Part shown: positions 8,890 to 17,603 of the stretch, in pieces
Layout of the letters: every line of letters starts with the position of its first letter
Position numbering within the stretch: position 1 is the stretch's first letter
Assembly (NCBI GenBank): GCA_964525045.1
Contig: CAZGFD010000024.1
Coordinates: 1 to 56,033 of the forward strand
Origin: G020348185 sp964525045
GTDB taxonomy: Bacteria > Nitrospirota > Nitrospiria > Nitrospirales > UBA8639
Reading direction: 5' to 3'
Length of the DNA stretch: 56,033 bases
Program-made: the position numbers and the translations under genes
Notes under the pieces: generated by a model
What the model was told of the DNA's origin: nothing
The model's database searches: none
Seen by the model: the letters and a program-made list of their open reading frames with translations, nothing else

Positions 8890-9318
8890 TTACGATCCTT
8901 TCTTTTCAGAATTTAAAACTTCGTATAGCAGTTCGAGAATGCTTGCCCAGCCGCTATGAACTTTATCCTTGTAATCCGGGGCGACGCCTTCGTGAGTCAG
9001 GCTTAGTTCGCAGCCGCCATCCACAGCTTTAATTTCAATAGTCACGACCGTATGCTGAAACCCGACATTGTCTTCCAGAGTAAAAGCGAGGCGATGGGGC
9101 CTGTCGATTTCAAGATATTCGCCGGTATGGATGGTGTCCTTTTCGCCACGTCGTTCCGTGATGGTAAAACGGCCACCAACGCGGGCATCGATTTCGATCT
9201 TTTGCATCACGCCATCGGGTGTTTGGAATAAAAAATTTCCGGTCTTTTCCGGATCAAGCCAGGCATCGAAAACTTGCTCTGTCGGAAAATCGAAATGGCG
9301 GGTTACACGCACAGACAT
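8890..9318 (-). CDS. SRPBCC/AHSA1-domain protein 2
   Basis: 142 residues from ATG 9318 (MSVRVTRHFDFPTEQVFDAW). A longer frame begins at 9405 but would overlap the upstream gene and adds residues foreign to the family. Contains the VMQKIEIDARVGGRFTITER strand pair and ends with a GWASILELLYEVL helix, the usual AHSA1 pattern. Second of three tandem paralogues, all likely produced from the ArsR-led operon. Confidence 0.85.
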   Translation of the reverse strand: MSVRVTRHFDFPTEQVFDAWLDPEKTGNFLFQTPDGVMQKIEIDARVGGRFTITERRGEKDTIHTGEYLEIDRPHRLAFTLEDNVGFQHTVVTIEIKAVDGGCELSLTHEGVAPDYKDKVHSGWASILELLYEVLNSEKKGS

Positions 9319-9350
9319 GCTTACTTCTGATTTTTCTGTTCGGCCATCGT

Positions 9351-9860
9351 TTACACCTTCTCCTGTTTTAGCAATTCTTCCAGTTGCGTAATCGTTGTGC
9401 CCCAACCTTCATAGAATCCCATTTCTTCATGCGCCTTGGTTTGTTCAGACGTGCTGTGCATCACATGGGCCGTGTATGCGGTACCGGAAGAAATCGGTTC
9501 GATTCTCACGATGGCGGTCATGGCAAGATGGGCACATTCTTTATCTTTGTCCTTGGCGGGCGGAGCAGGGCGGTAATCCGCTATCAACGTGCTGGTCCAG
9601 GTCAAGCGTTGTTCTTTGATAATTTCTAAAAAACATCCCGTATTCGGATATAGATTGCCGTCCGGGTCCTGCATCACCGTATAAAATTCGCCACCGGGAC
9701 GCAGGTCAAGGCGGCAATCGGAAAGGCCCCACGGCTTCGGGCAAAACCATTGTTTAAGAAGTTCCGGTTCGGTCAGGCCGCGCCAGACCAACTTAACAGG
9801 AACAGCCAGTTCCCGTTTCAGAACCAAGTCCAGCTTTGGGTCAACGGGTATTGTGTTCAT
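9351..9860 (-). CDS. SRPBCC/AHSA1-domain protein 3
   Basis: 169 residues. Start LVLKRELAVPVKLVWRGLTE, then WFCPKPWGLSDCRLDLRPGG and a C-terminal FYEGWGTTITQLEELL helix identify an AHSA1-like START-fold protein. The start ATG (9860) overlaps the stop of the ArsR gene by 4 bases (ATGA), so the regulator and this protein are translationally coupled. The pairing of an ArsR repressor with SRPBCC genes is widespread in bacteria; what the regulator senses is not known. Confidence 0.88.
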   Translation of the reverse strand: MNTIPVDPKLDLVLKRELAVPVKLVWRGLTEPELLKQWFCPKPWGLSDCRLDLRPGGEFYTVMQDPDGNLYPNTGCFLEIIKEQRLTWTSTLIADYRPAPPAKDKDKECAHLAMTAIVRIEPISSGTAYTAHVMHSTSEQTKAHEEMGFYEGWGTTITQLEELLKQEKV

Positions 9861-10186
9861 CGTTTTTTTCCTTTCGGTTTGTTATGTTCTCTTAAAAGCA
9901 ACGCATCCAGCGCGTCGAAACGTTCATTCCAGAATTTGCGCATCTGGCTTAACCATTCCCACATTTCATCGACCCCTTGCGGATTAAGAGAATAGATACG
10001 CTGTTGTGCCCGTTTTTCCATGTTCACCAGTTCAGCCTCGCGCAACACTTTGAGGTGCTGGGATACGGCAGGCGGGCTTATATCAAACTGGTCACTAATA
10101 TCTGTGGCCGCAATTTCTCCTTGCTTCGCGAGGATCTCAATCATGCGGCGGCGGTTGGGTTCGGCGAGGGCTGCGAATCTGTCCAT
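9857..10186 (-). CDS. ArsR-family winged-helix regulator
   Basis: 109 residues. Winged-helix domain with FAALAEPNRRRMIEIL, ATDISDQFDISPPAVSQHLKVL (recognition helix) and AQQRIYSLNP (wing). It has no Cys metal site, as usual for the subgroup linked to SRPBCC proteins, so it is probably not a metal sensor. First gene of the cassette that runs to 6675; likely autoregulates the promoter in the A/T-rich stretch at 10187-10225, although no clear operator can be drawn. The C-terminus is Lys-rich. Confidence 0.88.
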   Translation of the reverse strand: MDRFAALAEPNRRRMIEILAKQGEIAATDISDQFDISPPAVSQHLKVLREAELVNMEKRAQQRIYSLNPQGVDEMWEWLSQMRKFWNERFDALDALLLREHNKPKGKKR

Positions 10187-10380
10187 ATCCTATTATTAAA
10201 TATTTGCTTAATTAAGTCAATGCTTAAATTTAGGCTCCTCAATACCTGGAAAGTCAGAACTACGGACGGCAGATGATAGTCCATTTTTTTTGATTTGCTG
10301 TATTTACAATTTCGATTGGCAGGCTTCCCTGGTCGGCTTGAGCTCCTCCCATTAAACTAGACCAGTGCCAAAGTAAGGAT

Positions 10381-10784
10381 TCACAAAAAAGACCCCTCCC
10401 CACTACCTTCCTGGGCCCTTCCCTTTTCCCATTTGGGAAGGTATTCGAATCCCCTCCCACTATTCGGGCGAATACCTTCTGAGTCAGCCCCCTGGCCTTT
10501 TGAGATTTCCTGAGTTTTTTACCCGTGGTCTGGTCGGCCATCTCTGGTAAATACCCTAAGAACTCGATGATCTTCGAAATGGAGCCTATTCTTGGGGAGT
10601 TTCGGTTCCTTTCCCACAGACACACCGTATCCTCACTGACACTCAAATGCCGGGCCACCTCCTTTTGAAGGAGACCTTGGTCCAGTCGTTTCTTTCTGAG
10701 ATGATCCCCTAACGTTTTAATTTTTTTGGGATAGGAGGCAGACAGGGGGTTCGGAGTTTTAAGGTGGATATGCCAAAAAGGCAA
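10381..10784 (-). pseudogene. Two-HTH XRE-type regulator, frameshifted (copy c)
   Basis: TTG start at 10784 (MPFWHIHLKTPNP). The first HTH is intact (IKTLGDHLRKKRLDQGLLQKE, LWERNRNSP, FLGYLP) and the second begins correctly (GLTQKVFARIVG). Around 10435-10460 the frame slips: the frame that keeps the expected KWEKG is offset by one base from the upstream frame. Read through the slip, the gene ends at TGA 10381-10383, close to the length of copies b and d. In the unshifted frame it runs on to 10260 with foreign residues. Confidence 0.65.
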
Positions 10785-10894
10785 TGCAGGGATGACCAGT
10801 GAGCTGCCTCTCTAATCCGAAACCAAAATCCAAAGATATCGCCAAGGAACTTGCAAACTAGGGGTTTCCACTCGTTAAGCTAAGTTCTGGGATT

Positions 10895-11113
10895 TTAGCC
10901 CAATCCCCGGGTTGAGAACACTAACTCGAATCGATGGAACGTTCCCTCGCCGACGTATTGAGGGTAGTTCTGAATCCAATCAACGTCAAAGTCCAGAGGG
11001 CTCAAGGAGTTCGCATGGTTGGACAAGGTAAAGGATTCCCCCCTTTGTTTAATGGAAAGGGTCCAATGAGGCAAACGCGACTCTAACGTCCGACACTCCC
11101 AGCTTTCTTTCAT
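10895..11113 (-). CDS. Possible small orphan protein
   Basis: 72 codons on the minus strand starting at ATG 11113. Composition is protein-like (for example LPHWTLSIKQRGESFTL and DFDVDWIQNYPQYVGEGTFH), with aromatic residues spaced as in a beta-rich fold. No convincing ribosome binding site, no family recognised, and the 3' half of a larger broken gene is an equal possibility. It diverges from cysE with 39 bases between starts. Confidence 0.3.
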   Translation of the reverse strand: MKESWECRTLESRLPHWTLSIKQRGESFTLSNHANSLSPLDFDVDWIQNYPQYVGEGTFHRFELVFSTRGLG

Positions 11114-11152
11114 TCATGGTCAAGCGCCACATTTAAAACGTAATTCTAAGGA

Positions 11153-11812
11153 ATGTCTCACATGTTGAAATCTATCTCACAAGATTTCAAGGCAGTCTTT
11201 AATCGTGATCCGGCGGCAACCAATCGATTAAAGGTGATTTTCACCTATTCAGGTTTTCATGTTCTTTTGGCGCATCGAGTGGCCCATTGGCTGTTACAGC
11301 GAAAGGTCCCATTTTTTCCCAGGCTCATTTCGCAAGTGGCGCGCTGGCTCACGGGAGTTGAGATTCATCCCGATGCAACCATCGGTCCCGGATTTTTTAT
11401 TGATCATGGGATGGGAGTCGTGATTGGAGAGACCACTGAAATCGGGAGTTATGTCACCTTGTGTCAAGGCGTCACGTTAGGCGGAACCGGTAAAGAACGG
11501 GGGAAACGGCACCCTACCCTGGGCCATCATGTGGTCGTAGGGGCAGGTGCCAAAGTGCTTGGGGGGATTCGCGTTGGGGACAATGTGAAGATTGGAGCAA
11601 ATTCGGTCGTCCTGCGGACCGTCCCGTCCAATTCGACCGTGGTAGGGAACCCAGGTCGGATCATCCAAGATGAGGGGGAGCGCTTTCCTGAAGCCACGCT
11701 GGATCACGGAAATATCCCGGACCCGATTACTGAGCGATTTGACGCCATGGAACGGGAGTTCACTGAATTAAGGAAACAAGTTGAGAACCGAAACGATCCA
11801 GGTCCGCAATAA
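11153..11812 (+). CDS. cysE: Serine O-acetyltransferase
   Basis: 219 residues. Transfers acetyl from acetyl-CoA to L-serine, giving O-acetylserine for cysteine synthesis in the cytoplasm. The N-terminal helical part is short (MSHMLKSISQDF...), as in the compact CysE type, followed by the left-handed beta-helix with hexapeptide repeats (IHPDATIGPG, DHGMGVVIGETTEIG, GKRHPTLGHHVVVGAGAKVLG). The catalytic His lie in DHGMG and KRHPT. The C-terminal tail is polar. No cysK is adjacent. It is the only clear central-metabolism gene in the decaying left region; no lesion seen. Confidence 0.92.
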   Translation: MSHMLKSISQDFKAVFNRDPAATNRLKVIFTYSGFHVLLAHRVAHWLLQRKVPFFPRLISQVARWLTGVEIHPDATIGPGFFIDHGMGVVIGETTEIGSYVTLCQGVTLGGTGKERGKRHPTLGHHVVVGAGAKVLGGIRVGDNVKIGANSVVLRTVPSNSTVVGNPGRIIQDEGERFPEATLDHGNIPDPITERFDAMEREFTELRKQVENRNDPGPQ

Positions 11813-12720
11813 TGTTTTTCACTGTTCCCTCCCCCAGAACCGGGGCAATTTTCGTGGAAATGAATAATCATCACAAAACCCGGTAAGCGGCAATACATTC
11901 CTTTATGTTTGGATGAGAGGTTTTAATATTCACAGGTCCAGAATCGTTCAAGAGCCCCAGCCACAAATTCCTGCGTGTACATCAACGAAATTTTTCGTTA
12001 ACCCACTTTTCATTTTCACACTCACGTCACTCCTTGCATCAAGTGCCTCCAGTTTTTAATTGAGAGGCTCCATTGCCACCCACATAACCGCTAGCCTCCT
12101 CCCTCCCTTATCCCCCCAGGTAAATTTAGCCCCATCAACGAATGGAGCTCGGTCACCACTGATCTATGACAAAGCCGTGAATGTTGACCTCGCAAATGGC
12201 CTCTTCTCGATTAGATTTCTTTTTTGTTGGCTAAAGCCAAGGGATGGCTCGGCAGGTTTCTTAGGACAGGGCAAAATGGAAGACTTTGAAAAATCTTAAG
12301 TACTCATTTGAAGATCTAGGGTTTTTGCCAGTTGTGTCTTCCCTCAGATGATCTATTCTAACCCTCTCTATTACGAAGTTGGAGGAATCCCCCAAAAGAT
12401 TAGGTTGGAACATGACGGGGGTTCACCTTCATTGCTTGAGCAAAGGGAATTTTCTCCTTGGGCTCTGGAGAGGATACCTTTCAAAGCCAAAATTTTAGGA
12501 ACTCCCTGGGATATCCCTCCCTTGAAGGACATCTCGACTGGTTTCGGAGAGAGGGGGTGAAGGGAGATCAGCCTGTTGGGAAATGTCTTGGGTCCACGGT
12601 CATCGATAGGTCTGATTCAACAGGGACCGTGGATGCTATTGGTCGGCTTGGGGCTGGACTTTGACTTTGAGCGGTCGGGAAACGCCATGAATTAATGTGT
12701 TTTCAAAAGGCACGAGAATC
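11813..12720. other. About 900 bases without a convincing gene
   Basis: A weak CCCC/GGGG hairpin directly after cysE (about 11834-11849) could help end transcription. Several short open frames have no start signal or family. One copy of a 25-base repeat lies at 12316-12340. Confidence 0.4.
12316..12340 (+). repeat. 25-base direct repeat, copy 1
   Basis: Identical to 14396-14420. In one frame both copies read F-E-(D/K)-LGFLPVVS, so they may be scars of the same coding sequence and not a site. Confidence 0.7.
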
Positions 12721-12912
12721 ATGACTGTGATAGAGGCGCAACAACAACGAGAGATTTGGCAGGCCAAGGGCAAACCGGTCTGTACCCATCCTGAGAGTGA
12801 AAAAGAGCATAATCTCACCGGTGAGGCAACCGGTTTCCGGGTTTGCACCACGTGTGGAGATTACATTGGAGAGGGGATTGATCGATTCTTTGAAGAGGGG
12901 GAAAGTATGTGA
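12721..12912 (+). CDS. Cys/His mini-protein, paralogue 1
   Basis: 63 residues from ATG 12721 (MTVIEAQQQREIWQAKG). Possible zinc ligands: C and H in VCTHPE, then CTTCGDY. The protein at 15608-15799 shares the pattern LWQAKG.P.C.HP..E.E...TGE.TG..VC..CGDY over its whole length, so the pair is a duplicated family. The C-x-H ... C-x-x-C arrangement suggests a small treble-clef or zinc-ribbon fold; no known family fits. The gene stands alone with no codirectional neighbour within 250 bases. Confidence 0.6.
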   Translation: MTVIEAQQQREIWQAKGKPVCTHPESEKEHNLTGEATGFRVCTTCGDYIGEGIDRFFEEGESM

Positions 12913-13171
12913 GGTCAGCCGTGCCCTGGTTGCAAAATGGTGAACCCCCTTAAAAATATGCGACCCTGTGTTCGGTGACCAGGAAGGATGGTCTCTCTGG
13001 AACGAGCGGTCGGACGCTCCCAGATTGGCTTCGTCGCCCCCATTGCCGTCATCCCTTTTCCCTAAGACTCCTGAGCCTCCACCTCCAGACAACCAAAGGG
13101 ATTATAATGGTCATTCACGTAGATTCATCACTCACTTAGGACCCCGCTCTCCGACCAACTCGAGGTGTCCC

Positions 13172-13828
13172 ATGTCCCGACTTCTTTTCATCTTGGTGAT
13201 AGCCGTTTGCTTGTTCGATTTTACCGTTGGCCCCTTGGCCGGCAATGAATTGAGCTCACCCCCTCACCCCAGATTGTTCAATCCCAATGAAGATCGCGTG
13301 ATGGTTTGGGGACTTCCTCAAGGCCAAGCCCGGATGTGGGTGGAGCGCGTGTTCCCCAATAAAAAAGGCAACAGCCCGGCGCTGTGTATCGACGACCTCA
13401 TCATTCAAGGCCTTTTCCCTTTCCCAAACCCCACGACTCGGACAGGCGCGTTTTGTCTGGGAAACATTTCCATGGTGAGAGCCCATGAGTTTGCGGCCAC
13501 AGTCTTTTTATCGAGTCCTTGGGCCGGAGAGAAGTCGGAAGAGCTCAACGCCATAGCAACCTGTACGATTTTAGTCGGGGGCGGTCAACCGCCGATGCCG
13601 GGGCTAACCGCTCTGACCGACCCTCCCGACCTTCATGTCATCACTTGTCTGTCGGATGACACAGAAACGTCCCTCCTGGGGCAATTTCTTACCCCCGATC
13701 TCAGTCCCGGGTCCCGAGTTTATGAATTTGCTCCGAACGGTGGGGGAGGTGCATGGTGGTTTGTGGTGCGGATTATTTCCCCAATACCTGAGTCAATCGG
13801 TGACCTCTCGCCTCAAATCCCCCGTTGA
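13172..13828 (+). CDS. Exported protein of unknown function
   Basis: 218 residues from ATG 13172 (cgaggtgtccc upstream), the first Met giving a clean signal peptide (MSRLLFILVIAVCLFDFTVG). The mature chain has four well separated Cys (LCIDD, FCLGN, TCTILVGGG, TCLSDD), compatible with two periplasmic disulfides, and a WW-containing beta-rich C-terminus. The frame is open for 68 more codons upstream but those residues are Pro/Ser-rich and lack a start signal. Family not recognised. Confidence 0.55.
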   Translation: MSRLLFILVIAVCLFDFTVGPLAGNELSSPPHPRLFNPNEDRVMVWGLPQGQARMWVERVFPNKKGNSPALCIDDLIIQGLFPFPNPTTRTGAFCLGNISMVRAHEFAATVFLSSPWAGEKSEELNAIATCTILVGGGQPPMPGLTALTDPPDLHVITCLSDDTETSLLGQFLTPDLSPGSRVYEFAPNGGGGAWWFVVRIISPIPESIGDLSPQIPR

Positions 13829-13912
13829 GTGGATACACCCTCATGCCGTGGGAGGCTAGTCGTCAAAGGCAGGTTACGCTCTGACGGCTTGTCCGATTGT
13901 CGAAGGCCCTCT

Positions 13913-13933
13913 CCCCTGCGACTTGCGCAGGGG
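13913..13933. repeat. 8-bp perfect hairpin
   Basis: Arms cccctgcg (13913-13920) and cgcagggg (13926-13933) around a 5-base loop, 85 bases after the stop of the exported-protein gene. No T-run follows, so it is a repeat-type palindrome and at best a weak terminator. Confidence 0.6.
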
Positions 13934-14574
13934 AAGGGGGGCAAACTGCCTCATTCAATATTTAACGACCTTTTCACCCAAGCGGGGCAGGGACAAGAGC
14001 ACTCTGAAGAAAATTGAGAATCCCCTGGAATGGATTGGGAGAAATCTTAGAGGTCATGGTGGATGAACCAACCGAGTTCCCCAGCGCCCAAGTCTTTTGG
14101 AGGAGACTAGGAATTCTAATCATAAGGGAGAGTGGATTGTGGGGGATATTTTCGCCACAGGAGGAGGCGGTGCGTAAATCGAGTCATTTTTTCATGCTTC
14201 CTAAAAACACTCGGAACCATCAGCAACCTTCGTCCCTCAACGAAAAAAAGAAATTCCCCAGGAGACTCGCTCACCCTTATCCAGAAGGATTAAGGATGAA
14301 TGCCACCAATTTATTGCTTGCTTCATCCCTTACTCCTATCGACTTATAAAGGAGAGCTAGCGACGAAGAAACTTCTTACCCGTACCTTTGAGAAACTAGG
14401 GTTTTTGCCAGTTGTGTCTTGCAAAATATGGGCTACCCTGTCGGATTTCAACCCTACGTTGAGGGCCAATCATACGATTCCTTTTGGAGCCTGAATAAAA
14501 TTAATCATCATTCCTCTGTCGAAATGGGTTTTTTTACGGAGCTCTGAGAAAAAAGAGGTTGGGGACGAGGGCAT
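13934..14574. other. About 640 bases without a convincing gene
   Basis: Only short frames without start signals. Contains the second copy of the 25-base repeat (14396-14420), which here lies in an open stretch (14351-14494) that may be the end of a lost gene. Confidence 0.4.
14396..14420 (+). repeat. 25-base direct repeat, copy 2
   Basis: Identical to 12316-12340; both are preceded by a similar ttgaga/ttgaag stretch. Confidence 0.7.
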
Positions 14575-14946
14575 GTGATGGCGAAGCAATTGTTAATTAT
14601 TGGAGGTGAAAAGGGCAGGATGTCAAACCGCCAAACGTTCTTAGGCCCCAAAGGCATTCTCATCTATATCGCCGACACTGTTCGAGAGGGACTCGAATTG
14701 CTGCGTTCTCTCCGAATAGACGGGGTTGTGCTCAGGCTTGATCGGCTGGAAAGAACTGACTTTGGGGTCTTGAACGATCTGCAGGCCCAGTATCCCCATA
14801 TCCCGCTTATGGCAATATCAGGAAAGTCTTCAAGGAACGTCGAATCGGATTCTTTTGTGGTAACGGTGAAAGGATACCTCTCCAACCTAATGATCCACGA
14901 ACATTCGCAAGAAGTCTGGTTCATTTTTGAAGGGCATCTTAACTGA
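14575..14946 (+). CDS. Receiver-like protein, degenerate
   Basis: 123 codons from GTG 14575 or ATG 14578, with gacgagg upstream. Length and layout suggest a lone response-regulator receiver fold: a first strand LLIIGG, TVREGLELLRSLRIDGVVLRL, an HIPLMAISGKS strand that resembles beta4 of receivers, and a hydrophobic end. The acidic pocket and the phospho-accepting Asp are not clear, so it would be a pseudo-receiver. Assignment is by pattern only. Confidence 0.45.
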   Translation: MMAKQLLIIGGEKGRMSNRQTFLGPKGILIYIADTVREGLELLRSLRIDGVVLRLDRLERTDFGVLNDLQAQYPHIPLMAISGKSSRNVESDSFVVTVKGYLSNLMIHEHSQEVWFIFEGHLN

Positions 14947-15069
14947 GTTCGAAAGGAAGTATTTTGGGGGACCGCACCCTCAACGGCTTTCCCAAAGAAC
15001 CGCTCCTCGCGCGAGGTCACGAAGAAAACTTCATCAAGACGGCCACATGCTTACCGAAAGGAGGTTGCC

Positions 15070-15510
15070 ATGGCACGTGTTCGGCAAGGCGATACCGTGG
15101 CCATCCACTATACGGCCACCCTTCCAGATGGGACGGTCTTTGACAAAACGGCAAAGGACGAGCCGCTCACTTTTACGCAAGGGGATGGCAAGGTGCCCTC
15201 TGCAGTCGATCATGCGGTGATCGGTATGGCACCGGGAGAGACCAAAACCGTTTGGGTGTCGGAATTAGAACTCCATGGGCCTCACAATCCTGGGTTGGTG
15301 ATCGAGTTCGACTGTGCGGAATTTACCAAGCGAGGCATTAAACCCGAAATAGGACTAGCCCTCGAGATCAAAGACGGGAGTAACGGGGAGGATGAGCCAA
15401 AAATATTCAGGGTGACGAAGGTCTCCGAAACCACTGTGAGGTTGGACGGAAACCATCCTTTGGCCGGACATTCGCTGACGTTCGAACTTCATTTAGACAT
15501 GATTAGATAA
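15070..15510 (+). CDS. FKBP-type peptidyl-prolyl isomerase, SlyD/FkpB-like
   Basis: 146 residues with an excellent ribosome site (aaaggaggttgcc ATG). The FKBP fold starts RQGDTVAIHYTATLPDGTVF and carries the VIGMAPGETKTVWV segment; the insert-in-flap region (about residues 70-125, including HGPHNPGLV) replaces the classic SlyD chaperone domain in shortened form. It lacks the His/Cys-rich metal tail of E. coli SlyD. Likely a cytoplasmic folding helper. A neighbouring small Cys/His protein follows 97 bases later. Confidence 0.85.
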   Translation: MARVRQGDTVAIHYTATLPDGTVFDKTAKDEPLTFTQGDGKVPSAVDHAVIGMAPGETKTVWVSELELHGPHNPGLVIEFDCAEFTKRGIKPEIGLALEIKDGSNGEDEPKIFRVTKVSETTVRLDGNHPLAGHSLTFELHLDMIR

Positions 15511-15607
15511 GGGCTTTCTATTGAGTAGGGACAGAGGCTGTGACTGCCGTCGGCTTTGAATGATGTCGAGTCGCCGGTAGGAAGGGTTGAGAAGATCGAT
15601 TCGGACC

Positions 15608-15799
15608 ATGACCATTGACCAAGGGCAACATCTGCGGGTGCTATGGCAGGCCAAGGGATCGCCCTTTTGCGGACACCCCGTGGTGGAAACCGAATATTAT
15701 CAAACGGGCGAGCCCACGGGCTTAGTGGTGTGTTCCAGATGTGGGGATTATTTGCCGGCAGGATGGGAGGACCTCAGGGGGACAGGCCAGATTAATTAG
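15608..15799 (+). CDS. Cys/His mini-protein, paralogue 2
   Basis: 63 residues from ATG 15608 (MTIDQGQHLRVLWQAKG). Shares with the protein at 12721-12912 the conserved C-x-H-P (here CGHP), TGE-x-TG and C-x-x-C-GDY positions over the full length. Likely binds one zinc. Start chosen by homology to the paralogue; the frame is open 7 codons further upstream. Function unknown. Confidence 0.6.
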   Translation: MTIDQGQHLRVLWQAKGSPFCGHPVVETEYYQTGEPTGLVVCSRCGDYLPAGWEDLRGTGQIN

Positions 15800-16072
15800 T
15801 GGTAAAGAGGTCTTCTCATGATCCTGACCTCAAGGGATGAACCTCTCGTCCTTATCCAACAATACCTCCTGAGTTTGTTACCCCTCATTCCCTTCCGCCT
15901 GTGTCCTGCATGAGATGGCCGAAGATCAACACAACCAATTAAACAGCTTGATTTGGTGACCTAGAATGTTTTGGGCCCCAGATTATGATGGGAGGCACGC
16001 ATAGGCGCTTTTTCACATTTCACGTCAACTACTCACAGATCAGGGGTTTTTTTAACGAAGGCGGTATACATC

Positions 16073-16552
16073 ATGCTCAATAATATTAGTGTGAGGACGT
16101 ATCCGGATGGGGGGAGGTACCATTTTCGGCTCATTGGGGTGGTCAAGAGAGGTGGGGGGGCATCCGTATGCTCTTATGACAGTGGACAGAAAAATCGTGA
16201 AGGCTATGCGCGAGAAGAAGAGGCGAATCAAGCAGGATGGAAAATCATTCAATGCACACTCCTTAATATTCTCAATCTTTTTGTGAAGCGTTGGCCTAAG
16301 GGGTGTCCTGCACAAGAATGGCAAACGTTTCCCGCCATCGGGGCACCGGCTGTGGTTTGGGATCGAATTTTCTGTGACCTTGTAGAAGGCAAGTATATTC
16401 AAGACCAGGGAAATGGCTATGTCATCACCGAAAAGGGAAAGGAATTACGGACACAACTTCTTGAGCTTGATGGACTTTCTTCGTCGCCGACTTTACCTCT
16501 AGGAGCCACTGGCCCTGGCAAGGAGAGACTGAAAAGGAGATCCTCCGCATGA
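16073..16552 (+). CDS. Orphan protein with a winged-helix-like C-terminus
   Basis: 159 codons. The C-terminal half (about residues 80-130) ends in VWDRIFCDLVEGKYI and GYVITEKGKELRTQL, the beta-wing plus helix pattern also seen in the small proteins at 17016, 17604 and 17924. The N-terminal part is unlike anything I know. The upstream site (gaaggcgg) is weak, so the true start may be later. First of a row of small codirectional genes running to 18193. Confidence 0.45.
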   Translation: MLNNISVRTYPDGGRYHFRLIGVVKRGGGASVCSYDSGQKNREGYAREEEANQAGWKIIQCTLLNILNLFVKRWPKGCPAQEWQTFPAIGAPAVVWDRIFCDLVEGKYIQDQGNGYVITEKGKELRTQLLELDGLSSSPTLPLGATGPGKERLKRRSSA

Positions 16553-17015
16553 GGCATCGGGCCATCTATCCCTATACCGCCGATGGGCGGTGACCTTATA
16601 GAATTTTTAAAGGGATCAATGATCGCTCTCTCCCCCCGGGGTCTCGGCTCAAATTTATTCTTCGAGACTCGAACATCCCAGGGGTTTTGCCACGAAAAAG
16701 GACGCGGTGGCAGCGGGCATTCGCACGAAACAAGAATTCCCCCAGGGGAAGGGCCAATGGTAATAGCACAGTCCCTGATGAGCGGGATCTGGAAAAACGT
16801 CAATCGATTTAGCTGGGATCTGGATAGAGGAAAAAAGGGAAAGCGAACGACTGAAGGAAAAGGATTCCTCCCGGTGGAGCCTATCCAACCGGAGCGCCTA
16901 CTCAATGAGCCAGCCTATTTGATTTAGTGTAAACCCGTGCTCCGGGAAGACTAGTGGATCCCAGGTTGGCCCTTTATTCCGGGGAGATGAGGCGGTCAGC
17001 GAATAGGAGGCCTGA
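16553..17015. other. Spacer of about 460 bases, no supported gene
   Basis: An open frame at 16583-16927 (114 codons) shows no start signal and an uneven, Gly/Lys-rich composition. I see nothing else; it may be a gene scar in the row of small genes. Confidence 0.35.
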
Positions 17016-17288
17016 ATGAGTACCCTCGACCGTGGCAGCGAACTCAGGCGGCTCGTCCTTCGGTATTTTAAGGATCAGGGCGGGTTCATTTCGTATAAGG
17101 ACTGGTTGCGGTTTGACACCGAGACAGCCGGTCGACTTGATCCTCTCTTGCAAAGTGAATGGATGGCGGAGGGCTATATTGCGCCAAATGCCGATAAGGG
17201 CGGCTATGAACTTACCGCTGTGGGCCATAAAGAACTCAGGCGGTTAACGGCAGTAAAATTTCGTGACATCCAAGAGCAGTCTGAATAG
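17016..17288 (+). CDS. Small winged-helix-like protein
   Basis: 90 residues with a strong site (taggaggcctga ATG). Layout: helix (LRRLVLRYFKDQGG), helix (SYKDWLRF), and a wing-type end GGYELTAVGHKELRRL. The last block parallels NGYVITEKGKELRTQ (16073 gene), FTMTEKGQQELRG (17604) and NSYLISGEGRERYERL (17924). This suggests a family of lone winged-helix proteins, perhaps DNA-binding, though no known regulator family fits. Confidence 0.6.
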   Translation: MSTLDRGSELRRLVLRYFKDQGGFISYKDWLRFDTETAGRLDPLLQSEWMAEGYIAPNADKGGYELTAVGHKELRRLTAVKFRDIQEQSE

Positions 17289-17346
17289 ACATTCGACCTG
17301 ATCCCCTGACGCTGGAGGAGTCCATCAAGCCAAAGGAGAAACGATC

Positions 17347-17523
17347 ATGCACACAGTCTGGAAAAAAGTCGATGGCATGAAATGGGATAAGGAGGGGGGC
17401 CAGACGGAGCTCGAACGACTCAGAGGGGAGGAGTTTGTGGCCGTCCACCCCATCGAACCCCACCCCGTACTCGATAAGGATACCTATTTCATCTGGTGTG
17501 AACCGCCGCTTCGAAAGGACTGA
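17347..17523 (+). CDS. 58-residue orphan protein
   Basis: ATG 17347 follows a good ribosome site (aaaggagaaacgatc). The peptide is acidic and aromatic (MHTVWKKVDGMKWDKEGG, EEFVAVHPIEPHPVL, YFIWCEPPLRKD). It sits between two winged-helix-like genes, 59 bases after the first. Too short for family recognition; it could be a small partner protein of its neighbours. Confidence 0.5.
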   Translation: MHTVWKKVDGMKWDKEGGQTELERLRGEEFVAVHPIEPHPVLDKDTYFIWCEPPLRKD

Positions 17524-17603
17524 CGGCATGCAAGCCGCCAAGTCGTAAGGTGGCATCGTCGGTTCGAGGTGATTGAATGAGATCAAAATGAGCGAGTTGG
17601 GAC

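Noticed and set aside
16583..16927. 114-codon plus-strand frame between small genes
   Set aside because: No ribosome site, uneven composition, no similarity to the neighbouring family.
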